Shown: one piece after another, positions 10,226-18,071 of the stretch
Numbering within the stretch: position 1 is the stretch's first letter
Layout of the letters: each line of letters opens with the position of its first letter
Source: Streptococcus sanguinis
GTDB lineage: Bacteria; Bacillota; Bacilli; Lactobacillales; Streptococcaceae
Reading direction: 5' to 3'
Assembly: GCF_019929225.1 (NCBI RefSeq)
Contig: NZ_JAHZPA010000004.1
Span: forward strand, 144,215-208,214
Length of the DNA: 64,000 nucleotides
Made by a program: the position numbers and the translations under genes
Notes under the pieces: model-generated
Told to the model about the DNA's origin: nothing
What the model saw: the letters and a program-made list of their open reading frames with translations, nothing else
The model's database searches: none

Positions 10226-10317
10226 GACTGGAAAACCAGTCCAAAAGCGATGCCCAGTGTATTACTTGTCGGAAGTCGATAATAAAGATTAAAAAGACCG
10301 GATAGCTCCGATCTTTT
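10226..10317 (-). terminator. Tandem terminators downstream of spxB
   Basis: On the minus strand AAAAGATCGGA pairs with TCCGGTCTTTT (10292-10317) around a four-base loop. Further downstream GACTGG-tttt-CCAGTC (10226-10241) is followed by a T-rich tract. Together they would end spxB mRNA. Confidence 0.75.
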
Positions 10318-10386
10318 CAAGATCCGCTCTAAGAAAATCATAGAATAAAATCTACAATATTTACATTTGATTTTCGACGAGAGGAA

Positions 10387-12162
10387 TTATTTAATTGCGC
10401 GTGATTGCAATCCTTCTTCTTCCAAGAAGAGGCGGAATGGTACGAGTTCTTCTGCTTCGTATTTTTCCTTGAAGGCTTTGATTGCTTCTTCTGAGTGAAG
10501 TTTTGGATCGAGTTCAAGTACTTCTACTGGAAGTGGACGGTGTTGCGTGATGCGGGCATCGATGACAACTGTCTTGCCTTCCTTGTTGAGTTTCACAGCT
10601 TCTGCAACAACTGCGTCGATGTCTTCGATACGGTCAACTGTAAATCCAACAGCTCCTTGAGCTTCTGCAATTTTAGCGTAATCAGCATTTGTGAAGTCTA
10701 CACCAAACAAGTGTTTGTTTGTATCTTCGTATTTGTTCTTGATGAAGCCGTACTCAGCATTTGAGAAGACAAGGTTGATAACTGGAAGGTCATATTGAAC
10801 GTTTGTGATCACGTCTGGGTAGCACATGTTAAATGCACCGTCACCCATGATGTTCCATACTTGGCGATCTGGATTGTCTTTCTTAGCAGCGATACCACCA
10901 GGAAGGGCAATACCCATTGTCGCAAAGAGCGGAGATGTACGCCACATGTTCTTAGGTGTCATGTGAAGGTGACGAGTCGATGTTTGAGTTGTGTTACCTA
11001 CATCGATTGAGTAGATAGCGTCCTGGTCAGCGTATTTGTTAACTGCATTGTAAACTTGGTACAATTGCAATTCACCCTCAGTTTTACCTTCGAGTTTGTT
11101 CATGTAATCACGCCAGTTTTGGTTGTTCTTAACGTTTGCACGCCACCATGGAGTAGACTCAACTGGGTCTACTTTGTCAAGAATCGCTTTCGCTGCTTGA
11201 CCTGCATCACCAAGGATTGAAGCGTCAAGGGCATGACGTTTACCAAGTTTGTAAGGGTCGATATCCACTTGGATGAATTTTTCAGTATTCTTGAAAGCTT
11301 CGTACACTTCAGCAAATGGGAAGTTAGATCCAAGGAAAAGAACGGTGTCTGCTTCGAAGACCACCTCGTTGGCTGGTTTCCAACCAACACGGTAAGCAGA
11401 ACCTGTCAAACCTTCATAGTTCCACTCGAAAGCTTCAAAGTTTTTACCAGTTGTGATGATTGGTGCTTTGATTTTACGTGACAATTCCGTGATCACTTCA
11501 CCAGCTTTAACACCACCAAATCCAGCATAGATAACTGGACGTTCAGCCTTGTTCAAGAGTTCAACAGCTTTGTCGATTTCAGTTTCGTTCAAAGCAGGAG
11601 CAATGAATGAACGCTCGTAAGAACCTGATCCGTAGTATGAGTTTTCGTCGATTTCTTGGAAACCGAAGTTTACTGGGATTTCAACAACAGCTGGACCCTT
11701 TTTAGAAACTGCAGCACGGCAAGCTTCGTCAATTACTTTTGGCAATTGCTCAGCGTAAGCTACACGTTTGTTGTAGACAGCGATACCGTTGTACATTGGG
11801 TTTTGGTTGAGTTCTTGGAAGGCATCCATGTTGAGTTCGTTAACTGGACGTGATCCAAGGATAGCAAGGAATGGAGTGTTATCCATAGCTGCATCGTAAA
11901 CACCGTTAATCAAGTGAGTCGCACCTGGACCACCTGAACCAACTGCAACCCCGATTGAGCCGCCGAATTTAGCTTGCATCACCGCTGCAAGAGCACCTGT
12001 TTCTTCGTGGCGAACTTGCAAGAAACGGATATCTTTGTCTTCAGCCAAAGCATCCATAAGTGAGCTGAGTGTTCCTGATGGGATACCGTAGATGGTGTCT
12101 ACGCCCCATGTTTTCAATACGTTGAGCATTGCTGCAGATGCAGTAATTTTTCCTTGAGTCAT
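10387..12162 (-). CDS. spxB: Pyruvate oxidase (H2O2-forming)
   Basis: A 591-residue thiamine-diphosphate/FAD enzyme matching streptococcal SpxB along its length. It has the N-terminal pyrimidine-binding domain with the R-H-E-E-T-G-A catalytic glutamate, a central FAD domain, and the C-terminal pyrophosphate-binding motif G-D-G-A-F-N...N-A-E-Y-G-F. It converts pyruvate, phosphate and O2 to acetyl phosphate, CO2 and H2O2, the main peroxide source of oral streptococci. It is monocistronic: GAAGGGGAG is the ribosome site, two terminators follow, and two CcpA-type boxes lie in the promoter region. Codon use is strongly biased, as in highly expressed genes. Confidence 0.97.
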   Translation of the reverse strand: MTQGKITASAAMLNVLKTWGVDTIYGIPSGTLSSLMDALAEDKDIRFLQVRHEETGALAAVMQAKFGGSIGVAVGSGGPGATHLINGVYDAAMDNTPFLAILGSRPVNELNMDAFQELNQNPMYNGIAVYNKRVAYAEQLPKVIDEACRAAVSKKGPAVVEIPVNFGFQEIDENSYYGSGSYERSFIAPALNETEIDKAVELLNKAERPVIYAGFGGVKAGEVITELSRKIKAPIITTGKNFEAFEWNYEGLTGSAYRVGWKPANEVVFEADTVLFLGSNFPFAEVYEAFKNTEKFIQVDIDPYKLGKRHALDASILGDAGQAAKAILDKVDPVESTPWWRANVKNNQNWRDYMNKLEGKTEGELQLYQVYNAVNKYADQDAIYSIDVGNTTQTSTRHLHMTPKNMWRTSPLFATMGIALPGGIAAKKDNPDRQVWNIMGDGAFNMCYPDVITNVQYDLPVINLVFSNAEYGFIKNKYEDTNKHLFGVDFTNADYAKIAEAQGAVGFTVDRIEDIDAVVAEAVKLNKEGKTVVIDARITQHRPLPVEVLELDPKLHSEEAIKAFKEKYEAEELVPFRLFLEEEGLQSRAIK

Positions 12163-12201
12163 AATAATAACTCCCCTTCAATAAAATAAATTTTCAGTTA
12201 T

Positions 12202-12215
12202 TGAAAACATTTCCA
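12202..12215 (+). promoter_or_regulatory. cre-like box 1 in spxB promoter region
   Basis: TGAAAACATTTCCA matches 12 of 14 positions of the catabolite-responsive element TGWNANCGNTNWCA. It lies 40-53 bases upstream of the spxB start. CcpA control of spxB is established in S. sanguinis and S. gordonii; use of this exact site is inference. Confidence 0.5.
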
Positions 12216-12223
12216 CTTGTGAA

Positions 12224-12237
12224 TGAAAACGCTTCAA
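12224..12237 (-). promoter_or_regulatory. cre-like box 2 in spxB promoter region
   Basis: On the minus strand TTGAAGCGTTTTCA matches 12 of 14 positions of TGWNANCGNTNWCA, including the central CG. Box 1 and box 2 are 22 bases apart, start to start. Confidence 0.6.
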
Positions 12238-12427
12238 GCAACTTTACTCTATCAATTTATCATGTTTTTTCGCTCTTGTATAAGAATATGCTCATAGATG
12301 AGATAGAACTATTACATAACACAAAGTCCTAAATTTTTTCACAAAGTCCAATGTGTTTTATAATAATTTTCATAATCCCTTTGAAATCAAGCATCATTCA
12401 CAGAAAAACTTTGTAAGTTTAAGAAAA

Positions 12428-12458
12428 TAAAAAAGGCTCTGTTGTGGTAAAACAGAGC
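12428..12458 (-). terminator. Terminator of the HAD-SGNH operon
   Basis: On the minus strand GCTCTGTT pairs with AACAGAGC, followed by CTTTTTT, 16 bases after the SGNH hydrolase stop. Confidence 0.85.
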
Positions 12459-12474
12459 TGTATTTTTGAAGAAA

Positions 12475-13107
12475 CTACATATATTCCTGCAAAACTTTGG
12501 ACAGGGCTGCATAGCCAGCAATGGTCAGATGGAGGCCGTCAGTTGTGTAGTCTGGGCGAAGCTGACCTTCCTCGTCCAGAAAAGCAGCGTAGAGATTGAT
12601 AAACTGGACGTTTGTGTAGGCGCTGGCCAGCTGGCGATAGGCCTGATTGAGTGCCTGAATCTTTTCATTGCTGCGGACATAGACCGTGCTCTTGTAGGCC
12701 GGAGCTTCATTGACCGGCAGGACCGACAGCAATTGGATCTGAGCCAGAGGATAGTCACGAGAAATCTCCTGAATAACGGCTTCTAAATTAGCTAGCGTTT
12801 CTGTCTGAGGCATCTCCTTGCCAATGTCATTGGTACCTATCAGGATAAAGACCTTATCCAGAGCCTGCCCAAAAAGATGGGCATCTAGATTATCTAAAAG
12901 CAAATCAGTCTTATAGCCCCGAATGCCACGGTTGACCAGTCTTTTATCCGTCTGCAGGAGATCATAGAGAGGATAGTATTCCACAATGGAGTCTCCGATA
13001 AAGATGATGTCTGGCTCCTTGACGGAGACTTGATTGAGTTCTCTGTAGTTTTGCTGCAATTTTGCCTGCTCCTTGAGAAGCCATTCTTCTAATAATTGTA
13101 CTGCCAT
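12475..13107 (-). CDS. SGNH/GDSL-family hydrolase
   Basis: A 210-residue esterase-fold protein with all four SGNH blocks visible: I-F-I-G-D-S40 (block I serine), R-G-I-R-G-Y (block II glycine), L-I-G-T-N-D (block III asparagine), and D190-G-L-H193 (block V). There is no signal peptide, so it is cytoplasmic. Family members act as lipases, acyl esterases or acetylhydrolases; the substrate is unknown. Its ATG shares a base with the TAA of the upstream HAD phosphatase (TAATG), indicating translational coupling, and a strong terminator follows. Confidence 0.88.
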   Translation of the reverse strand: MAVQLLEEWLLKEQAKLQQNYRELNQVSVKEPDIIFIGDSIVEYYPLYDLLQTDKRLVNRGIRGYKTDLLLDNLDAHLFGQALDKVFILIGTNDIGKEMPQTETLANLEAVIQEISRDYPLAQIQLLSVLPVNEAPAYKSTVYVRSNEKIQALNQAYRQLASAYTNVQFINLYAAFLDEEGQLRPDYTTDGLHLTIAGYAALSKVLQEYM

Positions 13108-13964
13108 TATTCTTTTTCCTCTTCTAAGTATTGCTCAATCACCTGTAGAACACCGGATTCTGTATTGACCGGTGCTAGGTAGTCTGCTACCTTTTTGACC
13201 CTCTCATCGCCATTCTCCATAGCGTAAGAAATACCAGCTAATTCAAGCATTTCTATGTCATTTTCACTATCGCCAAAAGCCATGATTTCCGAGCTTTGAA
13301 TCTGCCACTTAGCCATCAGTTGCTGCAAGCCCCAGGCCTTGTGCATCCCATCTTGGAGGAGGTCAATGGCTCCATAACCACTAGCAACCGCGCTCAATCG
13401 GCCTGCAAAATGCTGATTAATCAGACGAGCATGCTCTGCTGCTGCCGCCTCTTCTACCATCATACTCATTTTCAAGACCTTGTCAAAGGGATAATCCTGA
13501 AGACTAGGAACAAAATTCATACGCTTATAGAAAAGCCGGGCCATTTCCTTAGTCATGACTTTTTCAATCAAGGGAAACTCTGTACCCTCCTGGACAAATC
13601 CGCCTCTTTCGGAGGTCACAACCAGCTGAAGCTCCCTTTCACGCCCAGCAAAATAAGCCAGCGCATCCCTAATCAATCCAGGTTCCCAGAAGCTACTCAT
13701 GCTTAGCTGGTTCTTTTCAAAAATCCGCGCTCCGTTGGCGACTACCAAGGTCATGCGTTCTACCAAATCTCCCAATAGCAGACGCATCCGTGGAATTTCA
13801 TTGCCAGTAGCCACCACAAAGCGAATGTCTCTCTTCTCCAGCTCATCTAAAATAGTGGTCAGACGAGGCAAATCCAGCTGTCCCTGTCCGTCCAGCAAGG
13901 TTCCATCCATGTCTGCCGCTATCATCTTTACTGTCATCTTTTTATCCATTTCTATCTTTATCAT
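13107..13964 (-). CDS. Cof-type HAD-superfamily phosphatase
   Basis: A 285-residue HAD hydrolase, Cof/IIB type. Motif I is D18-M-D20-G-T, the motif II threonine is in V-V-A-T-G-N-E, and motif IV is G-D-S-E-N-D-I-E-M. The cap between motifs II and III is of the C2B type. It probably dephosphorylates sugar phosphates or related small metabolites in the cytoplasm. The start is uncertain: ATGs at codons 1, 6 and 10 all lack an ideal ribosome site, and AAAAGGGG lies about 13 bases before the first. It is translationally coupled to the SGNH hydrolase. Confidence 0.88.
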   Translation of the reverse strand: MIKIEMDKKMTVKMIAADMDGTLLDGQGQLDLPRLTTILDELEKRDIRFVVATGNEIPRMRLLLGDLVERMTLVVANGARIFEKNQLSMSSFWEPGLIRDALAYFAGRERELQLVVTSERGGFVQEGTEFPLIEKVMTKEMARLFYKRMNFVPSLQDYPFDKVLKMSMMVEEAAAAEHARLINQHFAGRLSAVASGYGAIDLLQDGMHKAWGLQQLMAKWQIQSSEIMAFGDSENDIEMLELAGISYAMENGDERVKKVADYLAPVNTESGVLQVIEQYLEEEKE

Positions 13965-14148
13965 CCAATTTTGATTGCCCCTTTTCCAGAAGACCTCTAA
14001 CTTTTAGACATATTATACTACTTAAAAAAGTAAAAAGAAAGGCAAGAAGAGGCGGATAAGACGGTCGATTTTACAAAGGCCACTTTTCAATCTTCCAGTT
14101 TTATATTATAATCATAGCTATATTCCTGTCGTAAAATTGGAGGTCCTC

Positions 14149-14790
14149 ATGAGCAAAAAAGAAGTCGCATTCCCACGCTACCAGCAGATTGCCGTCGCCA
14201 TTGCCGAGCGAATCGTTGACGGCAAATATCCCATCGGCAGCAAAATCTATGCCCGCTCTACCCTAGCTAGTAACTTCAATGTCTCCCCTGAGACAGCCCG
14301 CAAGGCTATCAATGTGCTGGTAGATCTGGAAATCATGGAAGTCCGTCATGGCAGTGGAGCCTTCATCTCCTCCAAGGAAAAAGCTCAGCAGTTTCTCGAG
14401 ACCTATAAAGATGTCAACTCTCTGCAGGACCTCAAAGGCAAGCTCCACCAGAGCATCCAGCGCCAAGAGGAAGAATTTGCCAACTTTTCCCAGCTGCTCA
14501 ATCAGCTTCTCAGCCGAACTAAAGATGTCCAGCAGCGCTTCCCTTTCAATCCCTACGAGCTCCAGCTCTCAGCAGACGCTATCAACCTAGGAAAATCTAT
14601 CAATGAACTCAATATCTGGCACTCGACTGGCGCTACCATTGTTGCAGTCCAGCAGGGTGACCAACTCCTAATCTCGCCTGGTCCTTATACCAAGCTAGAA
14701 GCCGGCAATACCATCTACTTTGTTGGCAACGAATTATCAGTCGGTTTGATGCATAATTTATTTTTTAATGAAATTGAAACAAACAAGTGA
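14149..14790 (+). CDS. busR: BusR, c-di-AMP-responsive GntR/RCK_C repressor of betaine uptake
   Basis: A 213-residue regulator with a GntR-type winged helix-turn-helix at residues ~8-72 (Y-Q-Q-I-A...S-P-E-T-A-R-K-A-I-N), a helical linker at ~80-125, and a C-terminal RCK_C (TrkA-C) domain at ~130-205. This architecture is that of BusR, which binds c-di-AMP through RCK_C and represses the betaine importer in Lactococcus and S. agalactiae. The ATG is chosen because GGAGG precedes it by 5 bases. A promoter TTTTCA-17-TATAAT (-10 at 14107-14112) lies upstream. busAA-busAB follow, with two bipartite operators at their promoter. Confidence 0.92.
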   Translation: MSKKEVAFPRYQQIAVAIAERIVDGKYPIGSKIYARSTLASNFNVSPETARKAINVLVDLEIMEVRHGSGAFISSKEKAQQFLETYKDVNSLQDLKGKLHQSIQRQEEEFANFSQLLNQLLSRTKDVQQRFPFNPYELQLSADAINLGKSINELNIWHSTGATIVAVQQGDQLLISPGPYTKLEAGNTIYFVGNELSVGLMHNLFFNEIETNK

Positions 14791-14808
14791 ATCTTCGCTT
14801 GTTTTTTC
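14782..14808 (+). terminator. Terminator of busR overlapping its stop codon
   Basis: AACAAGTGAA (14782-14791, containing the TGA stop) pairs with TTCGCTTGTT, followed by TTTTTC. Confidence 0.7.
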
Positions 14809-14911
14809 TTTGTCAAAAAACAGAATAGACAGGCGAATCCGTTGTCTGACAAGCCTTTTGCGACTTTCAGAAATATTCTAGAAAATCATCCTCCTTTTTT
14901 ATAATATCCGA

Positions 14912-14937
14912 AAAAGACCGGTCTGACGGTCTTTTGG
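14912..14937 (+). terminator. Second hairpin between busR and the busAA promoter
   Basis: AAAAGACCG pairs with CGGTCTTTT across a GTCTGA loop (9 bp), just upstream of the busAA -35; probably insulates the operon from busR read-through. Confidence 0.65.
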
Positions 14938-14939
14938 GT

Positions 14940-15017
14940 TTGACAAAGTGACCACACGATGTTATACTGTGATGGTCTTTTAAGTGACAACTTATCAAAA
15001 TAAATATGTAGTCACTT
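14940..15017 (+). promoter_or_regulatory. busAA-busAB promoter with two bipartite BusR operators
   Basis: The promoter is TTGACA (14940-14945), a 17-base spacer, and TATACT (14963-14968). Site A: AAGTGAC (14946-14952), 22 bases, GTCTTTT (14975-14981), overlapping the promoter core. Site B: AAGTGAC (14982-14988), 22 bases, GTCACTT (15011-15017), a perfect inverted half-site pair downstream of the start point. Identical spacers of exactly 22 bases fit the divided operator reported for tetrameric BusR (recalled from the literature). Confidence 0.85.
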
Positions 15018-15036
15018 GTGCAAAAGGAGAAATACG

Positions 15037-16227
15037 TTGAATAAACTAGAAGTAAAACATTTGACTAAAATTTTCGGTAAAAGGCAAAAGCAGGCACTGG
15101 AAATGGTGCAGCAAGCCAAAAGCAAAACTGAAATTTTAGAAAAAACCGGTGCTACTGTCGGAGTTTACGATGTAAACTTTGAGGTTCAGACTGGAGAAAT
15201 TTTTGTCATCATGGGACTGTCCGGTAGTGGGAAGTCTACCCTTATCCGCCTGCTCAACCGATTGATTGACCCAACATCAGGCGACATTTACATCGACGGC
15301 CAGGATGTGGCTAAGATGAACGAAGAAGAGCTGCGTGACGTTCGCCGCCACAAGCTCAATATGGTCTTTCAGAACTTCGGCCTCTTTCCACATCGGACCA
15401 TTCTGGAAAATACTGAGTTCGGTCTGGAAGTTCGAGGTGTTGATAAGGAAGAGCGCACGCGCCTAGCTGAACAAGCTCTAGACAATGCCGGTCTCCTGTC
15501 CTTCAAGGACCAATACCCCGATCAGCTCTCCGGTGGGATGCAGCAGCGGGTTGGCTTAGCTCGAGCTTTGGCCAACAATCCTGATATTCTGCTCATGGAC
15601 GAGGCCTTCTCAGCTCTAGATCCCCTTATCCGCCGAGAAATGCAGGATGAGTTACTAGATCTGCAGGCAGAGCATGAGCGTACTATTATCTTTATCACCC
15701 ACGATCTCAATGAGGCCCTGCGTATCGGTGACCGTATTGCTATTATGGCTGACGGTCAGATTATGCAGATTGGCACCGGTGAGGAAATCCTGACTAATCC
15801 AGCCAACGACTTCGTTCGAGAGTTCGTTGAGGATGTGGATCGCTCCAAGGTCTTGACTGCCCAGAATATCATGACAACGCCACTGACTACTAACATTGAT
15901 ATTGACGGACCAACCGTGGCTCTTAATCGGATGAAAAAAGAAGAGGTCAGTATGCTGCTGGCTGTGGATAGGAAGCGGCACCTCAAGGGCAGTCTGACTG
16001 CCGAAGCTGCCCGCGATGCCCGTAAGCAACATCAAGCACTGGCTGAAGTGATTGATAAGAACGTACGCAAGGTTACTCAGGAAACCCTGATTACCGATAT
16101 TTTCCCGCTGATCTACGATTCACCAGCGCCTCTGGCCGTTGTAGATGATAAGGACAAGTTAGTCGGCGTTATTATCAAAGGTCGGGTCATCGAAGCCTTG
16201 GCCAATACTACTGAATCTGAAGAATAA
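15037..16227 (+). CDS. busAA: Glycine betaine ABC transporter, ATP-binding subunit with CBS domains
   Basis: A 396-residue ATPase of the OpuA/BusA type. Walker A is G60-L-S-G-S-G-K-S, the signature is L-S-G-G-M-Q-Q-R, and Walker B is I-L-L-M-D-E. After residue ~265 come two CBS modules, which in OpuA sense ionic strength or c-di-AMP. The start is the TTG at 15037 with AAAAGGAG before it; an earlier in-frame TTG at 15016 overlaps operator site B and lacks a ribosome site. It pairs with busAB, 14 bases downstream, to import glycine betaine or related osmolytes under hyperosmotic stress, repressed by BusR. Confidence 0.94.
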   Translation: MNKLEVKHLTKIFGKRQKQALEMVQQAKSKTEILEKTGATVGVYDVNFEVQTGEIFVIMGLSGSGKSTLIRLLNRLIDPTSGDIYIDGQDVAKMNEEELRDVRRHKLNMVFQNFGLFPHRTILENTEFGLEVRGVDKEERTRLAEQALDNAGLLSFKDQYPDQLSGGMQQRVGLARALANNPDILLMDEAFSALDPLIRREMQDELLDLQAEHERTIIFITHDLNEALRIGDRIAIMADGQIMQIGTGEEILTNPANDFVREFVEDVDRSKVLTAQNIMTTPLTTNIDIDGPTVALNRMKKEEVSMLLAVDRKRHLKGSLTAEAARDARKQHQALAEVIDKNVRKVTQETLITDIFPLIYDSPAPLAVVDDKDKLVGVIIKGRVIEALANTTESEE

Positions 16228-16241
16228 GGGAGGTTCGCATT

Positions 16242-17966
16242 TTGAATATTTTACAACAGCCAATCCCCGTTTCTCAATGGGTTGAGGCCTTTACTAACTG
16301 GGTAACTGATACCTTCTCCGGGCTTTTCTCGGTCCTTCAAGCTATCGGAAATTCCATCATGAATGGAATGACAGACACCCTGCTCTTCATTCCGCCCCTG
16401 CTCTTTATCGCAGTCATCACTATTTTTACCTATTTGATTTCCAAGCGTAAGCTGGGACTGCCCCTGCTCACCTTCCTAGGCCTGCTCTTTGTTTACAACC
16501 AAGGCCTCTGGGAAAATCTTATGAACACTGTGACCTTGGTCATCGTCTCCAGTGCCATTTCCATTATCATCGGTATTCCACTGGGGATTTGGATGGCTAA
16601 GAGCAACCGTGTCGAAGCTGTCATCAAGCCCTTGCTGGACTTTATGCAAACCATGCCGGCCTTTGTCTACCTGATACCTGCCGTGGCCTTCTTCGGTATT
16701 GGTATGGTGCCTGGGGTCTTTGCCTCTGTCATCTTTGCCCTGCCACCGACTGTCCGCTTTACCAATCTAGCCATTCGTCAGATTCCGACCGAGCTGATTG
16801 AAGCGTCAGATTCCTTCGGGGGCACTGGCAAACAGAAGCTCTTCAAAGTCGAGCTGCCTCTGGCTAAAAATACTATCCTAGCGGGGGTCAATCAGACCAT
16901 CATGCTGGCTCTGTCCATGGTCGTTACTGCCTCTATGATTGGGGCGCCAGGACTGGGCCGCGGCGTCCTCTCTGCCCTGCAGCATGCCGACATCGGTTCG
17001 GGCTTTGTCAATGGGGTATCTCTGGTTATCCTGGCCATTATCATTGACCGCCTGACCCAGAAGCTCAATCAGCCTCTGGCTAAAAAAACACCGGTCACTG
17101 CCAAGGAAAAACGCAACAAGATTATGCTCTGGTCTGCTCTGGCTGCTGTTATCCTGACAGCCTTTGTCGGAAATCAAATGACCAAGCTTCAGCAAAGCAA
17201 AAAAGAAAGGGTCAACCTTGCCTATGTTGAATGGGACTCCGAAGTTGCCTCAACCAATGTCGTAGCGGAAGCTCTTAAGGAAATGGGCTACGATGTCACC
17301 ATCACACCGCTGGACAATGCCGTTATGTGGAAGTCCGTTGCTAATGGCGAAGCCGATTCCATGGTTTCAGCCTGGTTGCCAACCACCCACGCTGCTCTCT
17401 ATGAAGAGTACAAGGACAAGCTAGTGGACTTGGGGCCAAACCTTGAGGGCGTTAAGACAGGGCTAGTCGTACCAAGTTATATGGATGCTGACTCTATCGA
17501 AGACCTGTCAGACCAAGCCAAGAAAACCATCACAGGTATTGAGCCCGGCGCTGGTATCATGACCGCAACTGAGAAGACTATGCAAGAATACAGCAATCTC
17601 AGTGGCTGGAATCTTTCTTCTTCCTCAACAGGAGCCATGACCACTGCTCTGGATCAGGCTATTAAGAATAAAGAAGATATCATCGTAACCGGCTGGTCAC
17701 CACACTGGATGTTCTCCAAGTACGATCTCAAATACCTCAAGGATCCTAAGGGAACCATGGGCGGCAAGGAAGCTATCCACACAATTACTCGAAAAAATCT
17801 AGACAAGGACTTACCAGAAGTCAACAAGGTCCTAGACAACTTCAACTGGACCCAAAAGGACATGGAAGAAGTCATGCTTAAGATTAACGAAGGCAGCTCA
17901 CCAGAAGCTGCAGCCAAAGAGTGGATCAAAAACCACCAAAAAGAAGTCGAAAGCTGGAAGAAATAA
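16242..17966 (+). CDS. busAB: Glycine betaine ABC transporter, fused permease and substrate-binding subunit
   Basis: A 574-residue fusion. Residues 1-305 hold a multi-helix permease with the EAA-type loop (E-A-S-D-S-F-G-G-T-G), and residues ~320-574 an extracellular OpuAC-type binding domain with tryptophans (V-M-W-K-S, S-A-W-L-P, T-G-W-S-P-H-W) typical of the betaine aromatic cage. The start is TTG with GGGAGG upstream. This fusion is the BusAB/OpuABC arrangement of lactococci and streptococci. Co-transcribed with busAA, and followed by a strong bidirectional terminator. Confidence 0.94.
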   Translation: MNILQQPIPVSQWVEAFTNWVTDTFSGLFSVLQAIGNSIMNGMTDTLLFIPPLLFIAVITIFTYLISKRKLGLPLLTFLGLLFVYNQGLWENLMNTVTLVIVSSAISIIIGIPLGIWMAKSNRVEAVIKPLLDFMQTMPAFVYLIPAVAFFGIGMVPGVFASVIFALPPTVRFTNLAIRQIPTELIEASDSFGGTGKQKLFKVELPLAKNTILAGVNQTIMLALSMVVTASMIGAPGLGRGVLSALQHADIGSGFVNGVSLVILAIIIDRLTQKLNQPLAKKTPVTAKEKRNKIMLWSALAAVILTAFVGNQMTKLQQSKKERVNLAYVEWDSEVASTNVVAEALKEMGYDVTITPLDNAVMWKSVANGEADSMVSAWLPTTHAALYEEYKDKLVDLGPNLEGVKTGLVVPSYMDADSIEDLSDQAKKTITGIEPGAGIMTATEKTMQEYSNLSGWNLSSSSTGAMTTALDQAIKNKEDIIVTGWSPHWMFSKYDLKYLKDPKGTMGGKEAIHTITRKNLDKDLPEVNKVLDNFNWTQKDMEEVMLKINEGSSPEAAAKEWIKNHQKEVESWKK

Positions 17967-17974
17967 AAGCATAG

Positions 17975-18008
17975 AAAACCCTGAGATACTGTTATCTCAG
18001 GGTTTTTG
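17975..18008. terminator. Bidirectional terminator after busAB
   Basis: AAAACCCTGAGATA pairs with TATCTCAGGGTTTT (14 bp, four-base loop). Confidence 0.9.
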
Positions 18009-18071
18009 ATTGGCTTCTTCCTTTCCTTACAAGGGTTAAACATCTTTTAATGATTGCTTCTTTTTGGAGCA

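Larger units (their letters stand above)
12163..12435. other. spxB upstream regulatory region
   Basis: No coding frame. It contains two cre-like boxes (listed separately) and AT-rich sequence. No single clean -35/-10 pair can be assigned; TTCTTA and TGATAAAT, about 17 bases apart on the minus strand near 12255-12285, are a weak candidate. Confidence 0.55.
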
